From NCBI RefSeq assembly GCF_024206475.1, contig NZ_JAMBPR010000031.1, forward strand, positions 1 through 64,000: a stretch of 64,000 nt of DNA, given 5' to 3'. This document shows, piece by piece, positions 43,335-50,991 of the stretch (the first letter of the stretch is position 1; each line of letters starts with the position of its first letter). The DNA is from Paraburkholderia sp. CNPSo 3274 (lineage in GTDB: Bacteria > Pseudomonadota > Gammaproteobacteria > Burkholderiales > Burkholderiaceae). Below the pieces are notes generated by a model that was not told the DNA's origin, did not search any database, and was given only the letters and a program-made list of their open reading frames with translations. A program made the translations under genes and the position numbers.

Positions 43335-44822
43335 ATGTATTCGATCCTGCCAGCGTTCGTGTCCGCATTATTTCTCGGATTCGGCGTCTACGTGCTCCTG
43401 ACCGAGGGCTTCACGCGCCTCTCGGTGCCGTTCGCCTTGATGTGCGCGACCACGTTCTTCTGGCAGGGCACCTGGGCCTTTCTGTTCCAGACGTCCGACC
43501 CGGAGCTGTCCGCCGTGCTCGTCAAGGTCGGATACCTCTTCATCCTCTTTTTGCCTACCACGTTCTATCACTTCGTAACCGAAGTGAGCGCCCGGCGCGG
43601 CGAACGCCCGCTCCTCATCGCCTCCTACCTGCTCAGCGTGCTGCTTGCGGCGCTGCTGCTTTTCAGCGATGCCGTCGTGGACGGCTACGGCACGTTCTTC
43701 TTCGGCAAGTATCCGAAGGCGGGCATGCTGCATCCCGTGCATGTGGCGCAGACAGTGCTGCTCGCGTGTCGCAGCGCCTGGCTGCTGTACGCCGCGCGCG
43801 GCCAGACGCAGGCGCACGACCGCCGCAAGCTGCTCGACCTGTGCTTCGTGAGCCTCGGCCTGTACGCGCTCGCCGCCACCGATTACGCCGTGAATTACGG
43901 GCTCGCGTTCTATCCCGTGGGCGCGGTGTTCATCGCGATCAGCCTTGGCATTCTCGCGGTCACGATCGTGCGTTATGGCCTCATGCGCCCGTACCTCATC
44001 GCGGCCACGGTGGCGCACGAGGTCGCCACGCCGCTCGCGGCCATCGGCATGCATGCGGAGGAAATCGGCAACGTGCTGCCCGAACTCATGCGCGGCTACC
44101 AGCTTGCCGTGCAGCACCAGTTGTGCGTGGACGGTCTCTACCCCGGGCAGTCGGAGCGCCTTTCCTCGCTCGCCACCTCGATACGCCGCCAGGTGGACAG
44201 CACGAGCACGGTGGTCGAAATGTCGCTGGCTTCGTTCACGCTCGACCGGCTCGACCGCCGCAGCTTCGAGACCTACCCGGTGCGCTCCTGCGTGAATGCG
44301 GCGCTCGAGCGCTTTCCATTCCGCACCGGCGAGCGCGATATGGTGGAGGTGGCGCTCATCGACGCGCAACTGAGTTTCTCGGGTTCGGATTCGCTGGTCG
44401 TGTTCGTGCTTTTCAATCTGCTCAAGAACGCGCTTTTCGCGATTCACGCGGAAATGGCCGAAAGAAGCGACAGGGTGAGCGATTATGTGGGCCGCGTGGA
44501 GATCAGCGCGACGAGCGAAGCGGGTTTTTGTGTACTGCGCTTCACGGATAACGGCTGCGGCATTCCCGCCGATATCCTGCCGCGCGTGTTCGATCCGTTC
44601 TATTCGACCAAGGCGCACGGGCGCGGTGCCGGCATGGGCCTCACGTTTTGCCGCCGCGTGGCCGAGGCGCTGGGCGGCACGATCGCCTGCGAGTCCGAGC
44701 CGCACGTCCACACCACCTTCACGATCCGCCTGCCCGAGCCCGGCACGAGTGCCGACCGCGCGCTGCACGATGCGCCGGCAAAACCCCGCCGCTTTCCGGC
44801 GGGGCAGGATTTCGCAGGCTAG
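43335..44822 (+). CDS. Sensor histidine kinase with seven-helix membrane domain
   Basis: 495 residues. Seven membrane helices are readable from residue 5 to about 216 (for example VPFALMCATTFFWQGTWAFLF; VGYLFILFLPTTFYHF; FYPVGAVFIAISLGILAVTI). The phospho-accepting H228 is in VAHEVATPLAAIGMH. The ATPase has N box NLLKNALFAIH, G1 TDNGCGIP and G2 GAGMGLTFCRRVAEALGG. It ends in a short polar tail. 7TM-type kinases (HisKA_7TM/LuxQ-like LqsS and CqsS group) detect small hydrophobic signals. The neighbours are a hotdog thioesterase and a receiver protein. Confidence 0.83.
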   Translation: MYSILPAFVSALFLGFGVYVLLTEGFTRLSVPFALMCATTFFWQGTWAFLFQTSDPELSAVLVKVGYLFILFLPTTFYHFVTEVSARRGERPLLIASYLLSVLLAALLLFSDAVVDGYGTFFFGKYPKAGMLHPVHVAQTVLLACRSAWLLYAARGQTQAHDRRKLLDLCFVSLGLYALAATDYAVNYGLAFYPVGAVFIAISLGILAVTIVRYGLMRPYLIAATVAHEVATPLAAIGMHAEEIGNVLPELMRGYQLAVQHQLCVDGLYPGQSERLSSLATSIRRQVDSTSTVVEMSLASFTLDRLDRRSFETYPVRSCVNAALERFPFRTGERDMVEVALIDAQLSFSGSDSLVVFVLFNLLKNALFAIHAEMAERSDRVSDYVGRVEISATSEAGFCVLRFTDNGCGIPADILPRVFDPFYSTKAHGRGAGMGLTFCRRVAEALGGTIACESEPHVHTTFTIRLPEPGTSADRALHDAPAKPRRFPAGQDFAG

Positions 44823-44846
44823 TTCATGTAGCCGGGTTCAAGACGC

Positions 44847-45344
44847 TTAGTTCGAACCCGAAGGCAGGACCAGCTCGTATTCCTTCACGCGCTCGATGAT
44901 GCCGGGCGGAAAGCGGCGAATGCGCTTGTCAGTGCCGGCGAAGAGAATCTGCTGATAGCCGAGCGAAACGGGCCGCCCGTCCACGCAAAAGCGGAATACG
45001 AGATACGCGGAGCACTGACGCACCTGGAAGGTGTTGAGGTAGCAATCCACGCGCTGGAACGGAAAGGTTTCCTGCACGTATTCCTGGTGCGCGCGCTTGG
45101 TGACGAACACGCCGCCCGAGGCAAGCAGATTGTTGTGAATGCACTCGTGAAACCAGCGTTCGCGGCAAATGCCCTGCCATTCGAAATAGCGGGCGAAATA
45201 CGTGTTCATGAACGCGTTCGAGTCCTTCAGGTAAATGTCGATGACGTGATGGAACGTTTTGGTCGGCGTAGCTTCCATGATTTCGTCGGAGAATCCGGCG
45301 GTGCCACGGGACAGGACAGCGGGAATGGATTCGCGTGCGTACAT
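44847..45344 (-). CDS. Hotdog-fold acyl thioesterase
   Basis: 165 residues from ATG 45344 (GGAG 8 bases upstream); the frame is open further without a ribosome site. FMNTYFARYFEWQGICRERWF (44-65) is the 4HBT-type catalytic helix region, and VFVTKRAHQEYVQETFPFQRVDCYL the central sheet. Such enzymes hydrolyse acyl-CoA or acyl-carrier thioesters; related proteins act in enediyne or polyketide release. Convergent with the kinase gene (24-base gap). Substrate unknown. Confidence 0.72.
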   Translation of the reverse strand: MYARESIPAVLSRGTAGFSDEIMEATPTKTFHHVIDIYLKDSNAFMNTYFARYFEWQGICRERWFHECIHNNLLASGGVFVTKRAHQEYVQETFPFQRVDCYLNTFQVRQCSAYLVFRFCVDGRPVSLGYQQILFAGTDKRIRRFPPGIIERVKEYELVLPSGSN

Positions 45345-45641
45345 CAGAGTGACTCCAGATAAGGACTGCTGGCGGCAGCCGCGCGTGCCTCCGGAGAAAA
45401 GGAGGCATGCATCATTCTCTTCGTGTTCGACTTCGTCCAATACCCTGCTCCCCACATACGCAAACCGGTTCATGCTCGCTGGGCGCGATAACGTTTGCGC
45501 GTGCTTTCGTTGACCGCGCGCATGCGGCTTCGGGTTGCTGTGTCCAGGTGTCACGCCGCATAATCGACATGTCTTCCTCGCGGTGCAGCTCCAGGTGTCG
45601 AGCGCGCCGCATGAGGCGCAGCGCGCTTACCGAGATCCAGC
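45345..45641. other. Divergent gap between hotdog gene and receiver gene
   Basis: 297 bases hold no gene; it must carry the promoters of both. No strong palindrome stands out. Confidence 0.4.
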
Positions 45642-46625
45642 ATGAGTTCCATCGTCAGACAGCCGGTTTACCATCCCGTCTCCGTCGTTTTTCTCGACGA
45701 CAGCCCCGACTTTCTCTACGCGCTACGCGGCCTTTTTCCGGGCGCGGGCACGGACCGCTACTTCACGAGCGCGAGACAGGCCCTGGCCTTCGTCGCTTCG
45801 CACGAGGCGCGGCAGAGTGCGCGCAATCCCGCTGCGGGCGCTGCATGGTCGGAGTTCGAGAAGAGGGGCGGCAACGCACTGGGCGAGGACGTGATGACCG
45901 ACGCGGCGCGTTTTGGCGATATCGCCGCGCTAGTCGTGGACTACGAAATGCCGGAGATGACCGGCGTCGAGTTTCTTGCCGCCGCGAAGGACGTGGCGTG
46001 CACGCGTATCCTGCTCACGGCTACGGCCGACGAATCGCATGCGGTGGAGGCGTTCAACGCGGGGCTGATCGACTTCTACGTGAAGAAGTCCGATCCCGCC
46101 ATGACCCGCAAGCTGCGCGGCGCGCTCGACGACGCCAAGCGCAAGTTCTGCGCGCGGCGCGGCCATATCGGCGTGCATGGCGTGGGCGCGATCTACGCGA
46201 ACCGGCGTATCGCCGATGTCCTGCACGAAGTCGCGCTGCGCGAGCGTATTGTCGAGTACTACTGGCGCCCCGAGCAGAATGCCGTGCTCACTTTTGACGC
46301 CGATGGCAACGCCGGCGTGTTTCTCGCGTGGGACAGTCACGACTGGGCGGCGCAATGCGATGTCGTGACCGACGAAGGCGGTCCCGAAGCCTTGCGCGAG
46401 GAAATGGCGTTGCGCCGTGTGATGCCGGTTTACTGGCCGAACGAGGCGTATCGGCCCGGCATGTCGCGCGTGGAGTTCGCCACGCCGCAGCCGGTGCCGG
46501 GGCTTGACGACACGCATACGAGCTGGACTCGTATCGGCGATCCGGGACTTGCGCCCGGGTTGATTACGTTTGCCGCGTGGCGGGCGGAGCAAGGCTCGCC
46601 GGGTGAGGGCGCGCGCCTTGCGTGA
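45642..46625 (+). CDS. Receiver-domain protein with uncharacterised C-terminal domain
   Basis: 327 residues. Receiver domain: acidic pair D19/D20 (VVFLDDSPDFLYALRG), phospho-acceptor D100 (AALVVDYEMPEMTGVEF), T127 (ILLTATAD) and K148 (DFYVKKSDP). About 40 extra residues lie between strands 2 and 3. The C-terminal half (about 160-320) has no DNA-binding helix I can recognise; it includes YYWRPEQNAVLTFDADGNAGVFLAWDSHDW. It is the likely partner of the 7TM kinase, by position. Confidence 0.75.
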   Translation: MSSIVRQPVYHPVSVVFLDDSPDFLYALRGLFPGAGTDRYFTSARQALAFVASHEARQSARNPAAGAAWSEFEKRGGNALGEDVMTDAARFGDIAALVVDYEMPEMTGVEFLAAAKDVACTRILLTATADESHAVEAFNAGLIDFYVKKSDPAMTRKLRGALDDAKRKFCARRGHIGVHGVGAIYANRRIADVLHEVALRERIVEYYWRPEQNAVLTFDADGNAGVFLAWDSHDWAAQCDVVTDEGGPEALREEMALRRVMPVYWPNEAYRPGMSRVEFATPQPVPGLDDTHTSWTRIGDPGLAPGLITFAAWRAEQGSPGEGARLA

Positions 46626-46643
46626 TTACATCCCAACCCGCAT

Positions 46644-48425
46644 TTAGAACGTTTCCCAGTCTGCGCCGTCGTTAGACGTGGCGGCCACGGGGCTGGCCGA
46701 TGCCGCCTTTGCCGTTGCCGCGGGCGCTGCGTTCGCGGCCTTGCGGAACGGCGTGGTTTCCGTGGTCTTCGCGCGCGCGGGGGCAGGGCGCTTGAGCGGT
46801 GCAGCCGGGCGCGCGGCACGCGCGCGTTGAGCAGGCGCTGCAGTCGTGGACGCAACCACAGACTCAGCCTGCGCCCCGACCCGGAACACCGTCAGGACAT
46901 CGCGCAACCCATTCGACTGCGCCGCCATCGACTGCGCCGCCGCCGACGCTTCCTCCACGAGCGCCGCATTCTGCTGCGTCACTTCGTCCATCTGTGCGAC
47001 GGCGCGGTTCACCTGCTCGATGCCGGTGTGCTGCTCCTCGGAAGCCGCTGCGATTTCGCCCATCAGGTCGGCCACGCGGCGCGCCGAAATCACCACCTCG
47101 TCGATGGTTTTACCCGCTTCATCGACGAGCTTCGTGCCCTCCGACACCTGCGCCACCGACTGCCCGATCAGGTCCTTGATCTCCTTGGCGGCCGTTGCGC
47201 TACGCTGTGCGAGGCTGCGCACTTCACCCGCCACGACGGCGAAGCCGCGGCCCTGGTCGCCGGCGCGCGCCGCTTCCACGGCCGCGTTGAGCGCGAGGAT
47301 GTTGGTCTGGAAGGCGATGCCGTCGATCACGCCGATGATCTGCTCCACGCGCTGCGAGCTGCTCGAAATCTCGTTCATCGTTTCGACCACGCGGCGCACG
47401 ACTTCGCCGCCGCGCGCGGCGACTTCCGATGCATTCACCGCGAGCGTGTTGCCCTGGCGCGCGTTGTCGGTGTTGTGCTTGACCGTGGTCGTGAGCTCTT
47501 CGATGCTGGCGGCCGTCTCCTCGAGCGAGGCGGCTTGCTCCTCGGTACGCGAGGAAAGGTCCAGGTTGCCCGCCGCGATTTCCTTGGCGCCCGTCGTGAT
47601 CGATTCGGCCGAAGTCTGAATGCGCTGCACGGTTTCGACCAACTGGCGCTGCATCTGCCGCATCGAATGGAGCAGGCTGTGCTGGTCGCCGGGCGCGAGA
47701 TTCACGTGGGCCGTGAGATCGCCTTCGGCGATGCGCTGGCAGATCTCCGAGGCGTATTCAGGCTCGCCGCCAAGGCTACGGCGGATCGTGCGGATGAGCC
47801 ACATGAGGCCGAGCGTCACGGCCGCGCCGATCAGCGTCACGAGCATGAGGTTGCTGATCAGCGCGCCGCGGAAGGCGTCGTCGATATCGTCGGTATAGAT
47901 GCCGGTGAAGATGTGCCAGTCCCAGCCCTGCACGAGGGCGGAATACGTGATCTTTTCGACCGGAGCGCTCTTGCCGGGCTTCGGCCACCAGTAGCTGCTG
48001 TAGCCATCGCCGCCCGTGGACGAGCTTTTGACGATCTCGAGCGCGACATGCGTGCCGCGCGGGTCCGTCATGTTCGCCTGGCTCTTGCCTTCCATTTCCG
48101 GCTTGGGCGGCACGAGCAGCGCCATGGCGTTGCTGTCGTATATGCCGAAGTAGCCGCTCTGGTCGTCGCCGTAACGCGTGCTGCGCAGCGTGGCGATGGC
48201 GAGGCGCTTCGCGTCGTCGGCGCTCATGTGGCCGGCGGCCGCTTCCTTCTGGTAGTACGAGACCACGCCCAATGCGGTTTGCGTCTCCTGCTCGACCAGG
48301 GTCTTGCGGTCCGTCACCATGCCCGATCGCGTCATGAAGGCGTTGGCCACTACCAGCACGACGAGCGAGATCCACAGCAGCCCGACGATGCCCCAGGCTT
48401 TCTGATTCAACGTTGTTCGCTTCAC
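46644..48425 (-). CDS. Methyl-accepting chemotaxis protein (sCache_2 sensor) with C-terminal DWETF
   Basis: 593 residues; GTG start at 48425 with GGAG upstream. Helix AWGIVGLLWISLVVLVVANAF, periplasmic cache domain (DDQSGYFGIYDSNAMALLVPPKPEMEGKSQAN, in parts; DPRGTHVALEIVKSS; GWDWHIFTGIYTDDID), second helix LVTLIGAAVTLGLMWL, HAMP and a long signalling coil with hairpin tip GIAFQTNILALNAAVEAARAG. The C-terminal linker is Ala/Pro rich and ends in DWETF, a CheR/CheB-binding pentapeptide. Confidence 0.9.
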   Translation of the reverse strand: MKRTTLNQKAWGIVGLLWISLVVLVVANAFMTRSGMVTDRKTLVEQETQTALGVVSYYQKEAAAGHMSADDAKRLAIATLRSTRYGDDQSGYFGIYDSNAMALLVPPKPEMEGKSQANMTDPRGTHVALEIVKSSSTGGDGYSSYWWPKPGKSAPVEKITYSALVQGWDWHIFTGIYTDDIDDAFRGALISNLMLVTLIGAAVTLGLMWLIRTIRRSLGGEPEYASEICQRIAEGDLTAHVNLAPGDQHSLLHSMRQMQRQLVETVQRIQTSAESITTGAKEIAAGNLDLSSRTEEQAASLEETAASIEELTTTVKHNTDNARQGNTLAVNASEVAARGGEVVRRVVETMNEISSSSQRVEQIIGVIDGIAFQTNILALNAAVEAARAGDQGRGFAVVAGEVRSLAQRSATAAKEIKDLIGQSVAQVSEGTKLVDEAGKTIDEVVISARRVADLMGEIAAASEEQHTGIEQVNRAVAQMDEVTQQNAALVEEASAAAQSMAAQSNGLRDVLTVFRVGAQAESVVASTTAAPAQRARAARPAAPLKRPAPARAKTTETTPFRKAANAAPAATAKAASASPVAATSNDGADWETF

Positions 48426-48513
48426 GTTCGTTTTTCTCCAGCCATCTTCGATTTGTTTTCTCGCGGCGGTGCATAGGTGCAGCGCCATCGTGTTTAACGG
48501 ATGGATCGAACGG

Positions 48514-48525
48514 AACCTTAAGGTT
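48514..48525. promoter_or_regulatory. 12-bp perfect palindrome upstream of the chemoreceptor gene
   Basis: AACCTTAAGGTT lies in the 149-base gap between the LacI stop and the chemoreceptor start. It could be a regulator site; it is too short for a terminator. Confidence 0.4.
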
Positions 48526-48574
48526 GGTCGATGGGTTCTTTGCGCCGGATGGGGGTAGGGTGCTGATTCTTTCG

Positions 48575-49606
48575 TTAGGCTTTCGCTCGCGGCGCCGCCG
48601 TCGAAGCCCGCACGACAAGCCGCGGCGCCGAGACCACGCACACGCGCGCAGCCATGCTGGCGGCCGAATCTGGCGCTTCGACCAGTTCCGTCAGCAACTC
48701 AACGGCCAGCTCCGCCGCCTCGATAGTTGCGACCGCAACGGTCGTGAGCGCTGGCCGCGACTCGCGCGCAAGCTGAATATCGGTGATGCCGACCACGGAA
48801 AGCTCGCGCGGCACGTCGAGCCCGAGATCGGCTGCGGCCTGCATCGCGCCGAGCGCCGGCAGGTCGTTGGTCGCGAAGATCGCGGTGAGGTCGGGATGCC
48901 GCGCGAGCAACTCGCGCGTGGCTGCGTAGCCGCCTTGCGTCGTATCCGGCGCATAGCGCACCGGCGCGCCCGCACCGTCGAGTCCCGCGGCCTGCATGGC
49001 CGCGACGAAGCCGTCATAGCGCGCCGCGTGTATGCCGGAAACCTTGCTGCCGACGATCGCGCCAATACGCCGATGCCCGAGCGTCAGCAAATGCTGTGCG
49101 GCAAGCTCCCCCGCGCGCCTAAAGTCCACGGCCACGCACGGCAGCCCCGGCGGGTCGAGCGGCCGCTCCCACATGCACAGCACGACCGGCGCGCCGCGCC
49201 GCACGGTGGCGCGCAGGTCGGCAAAGTCGAGATTGGCGTTCATGACGAGCACGCCTGCCGAGAGCGTGCCCGCAATCTGTTCGAGGTAGGCGCGGCCCGT
49301 TTGCGGGTCGCCGTCCGTATTGCAGATGATGAGGAAGCGCCCGCTGCGCCGCAGCGCATTCTCCACGGCAAGCGCGAACTCGGGATAGAACGGGTTCGCG
49401 ATGCTCGACACCATGAGCGCGATGGTGGGCGGCCGCCCTTCGGCGAGCGCGCGTGCCGACAAATGCGGGCGATAGCCGAGCGCCTCGACCGCTTCGAGCA
49501 CGCGTTGGCGTGTGGCTTCGCCCACGCGCCCGCGCTCGCGCAATACGTTCGAGACGGTGGCCGGCGTGACGCCGGCGCGGCGCGCGACTTCGTTCAGGGT
49601 CGGCAT
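48575..49606 (-). CDS. LacI-family repressor of the GH42 operon
   Basis: 343 residues. N-terminal HTH TLNEVARRAGVTPATVSNVLRERG with hinge RPHLSARALAEG, then a periplasmic-binding-like sugar domain (IALMVSSIANPFYPEF; FATNDLPALGAMQAA). It is divergent from the CUT1/GH42 operon and the intergenic region carries a perfect 16-bp palindrome, fitting local repression relieved by a galactoside (inference). Confidence 0.87.
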   Translation of the reverse strand: MPTLNEVARRAGVTPATVSNVLRERGRVGEATRQRVLEAVEALGYRPHLSARALAEGRPPTIALMVSSIANPFYPEFALAVENALRRSGRFLIICNTDGDPQTGRAYLEQIAGTLSAGVLVMNANLDFADLRATVRRGAPVVLCMWERPLDPPGLPCVAVDFRRAGELAAQHLLTLGHRRIGAIVGSKVSGIHAARYDGFVAAMQAAGLDGAGAPVRYAPDTTQGGYAATRELLARHPDLTAIFATNDLPALGAMQAAADLGLDVPRELSVVGITDIQLARESRPALTTVAVATIEAAELAVELLTELVEAPDSAASMAARVCVVSAPRLVVRASTAAPRAKA

Positions 49607-49710
49607 GCGATCTCAAAATATGGGAAGGCGATTCAATATTTGCATGATTGTGACGGGCACTGCAACATTGGCCCGACAATCAAAACGAATACCGGAGACA
49701 AGGCAGCCAG

Positions 49711-49726
49711 GATCGCATAAGCGATC
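49711..49726. promoter_or_regulatory. GATCGC-N4-GCGATC inverted repeat before the GH42 operon
   Basis: A perfect 6-bp dyad with an ATAA centre lies 18 bases before the main operator. It may be an auxiliary LacI or CRP-like site. Confidence 0.45.
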
Positions 49727-49743
49727 ACTTTTTATGGGCTGCT

Positions 49744-49759
49744 GATTAAGCGCTTAATC
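49744..49759. promoter_or_regulatory. LacI-type operator of the GH42 operon
   Basis: GATTAAGCGCTTAATC is a perfect 16-bp palindrome with the central CG step usual for LacI-family operators. It lies 36 bases before the first operon gene. Confidence 0.75.
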
Positions 49760-49795
49760 TCCGGTTCGTGCTGATTAGAACATGGAGACGGGACG

Positions 49796-50968
49796 ATGGC
49801 GAGCATTTCGTTACGCGGCGTTCAGAAGGCATACGGCGAGAATGCGCCGGTGATTCGCAACGTCGATCTGGAGATCGGCAGGAACGAGTTCTGTGTATTC
49901 CTCGGCCCTTCGGGCTGCGGCAAGTCCACGCTGCTGCGCATGATCGCGGGCCTGGAAGACGTGACCGACGGCGACATTTCGATTGGCGGCAAACTTGTGA
50001 ACGACGTGAGCGCCGCGCAGCGCGGCGTGGCCATGGTGTTCCAGAGCTACGCGCTGTTCCCGCACATGACCGTGTACGAGAACATGGCGTTCGGCCTCAA
50101 GCTCGCGAAAACGCCGAAGGCCGAGATCGACCGCAAGGTGCGCGAAGCCGCGCGCATTCTTCAACTCGAAGCGTTGCTCGAGCGTCACCCCAAGGCCCTT
50201 TCGGGCGGCCAGCGGCAACGCGTGGCGATTGGCCGCGCGATCGTGCGCGAGCCTGGTGTGTTCCTGTTCGACGAGCCGCTCTCCAATCTCGATGCCACCT
50301 TGCGCGGCCAGACGCGTATCGAGATCGCGCGTCTGCATCGGCAGTTCGAGCAGGCGAGCGTGGTGTACGTGACGCACGACCAGATCGAGGCGATGACGCT
50401 CGCCGACAAGATCGTCCTCCTGCATAGCGGTAAGGATACCGAACAATACGGCAGCATCGCGCAAGTGGGTGCACCGCTAGAGCTTTATCACCGGCCCGCT
50501 AGCCGCTTCGTGGCGGGCTTTATCGGCTCGCCGCGCATGAACTTTCTGCCGGCGCGCGTGGCTGCCATCGATGCGAACGGCGTGAGCGTCACGCTCGACG
50601 AAAGCGGCGAAACGGTGCGGCTGCCGGTGCAGGGCGCGCGGCTCGCCGTGGGCGCGCCGGTCACGTTCGGCGTGCGTCCCGAGCACCTCGAACTGGTGGT
50701 GGAGGGCGTCGCATCGCGTGCCTCGCGCGATGCTCAGGATGCCTTGACGATTTCGCTTCCCATTACGCTGGTCGAGGAGCTCGGCGAGCACAGCTATGTG
50801 CATCTCGATCAGCCGGGTGGGGCAGTGCTCGTCGCCAAGGCGCCCGGCGATGCACGGCTGGGTAGCGGCGACACCGCGCAATTCCGTGCGAGCGCGAGCG
50901 CGTGCCATCTGTTTGCGGAAGACGGCTTTGCCGTTGCGCCGCTCGCCACCGCCGATCAACCCGCATGA
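49796..50968 (+). CDS. CUT1-type sugar ABC transporter, ATP-binding protein (MsmK/UgpC-like)
   Basis: 390 residues. Walker A GPSGCGKST, Q-loop VFQSYALFPHM, signature LSGGQRQR, Walker B FLFDEPLSNLD and switch YVTHDQIEAM, then a TOBE/OB domain at the C-terminus. This is the MalK-type ATPase of CUT1 importers. It is first in the operon, and its TGA overlaps an upstream ATG of the next frame. Confidence 0.9.
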   Translation: MASISLRGVQKAYGENAPVIRNVDLEIGRNEFCVFLGPSGCGKSTLLRMIAGLEDVTDGDISIGGKLVNDVSAAQRGVAMVFQSYALFPHMTVYENMAFGLKLAKTPKAEIDRKVREAARILQLEALLERHPKALSGGQRQRVAIGRAIVREPGVFLFDEPLSNLDATLRGQTRIEIARLHRQFEQASVVYVTHDQIEAMTLADKIVLLHSGKDTEQYGSIAQVGAPLELYHRPASRFVAGFIGSPRMNFLPARVAAIDANGVSVTLDESGETVRLPVQGARLAVGAPVTFGVRPEHLELVVEGVASRASRDAQDALTISLPITLVEELGEHSYVHLDQPGGAVLVAKAPGDARLGSGDTAQFRASASACHLFAEDGFAVAPLATADQPA

Positions 50969-50991
50969 AAACAACAACCGAGGACACAGGG

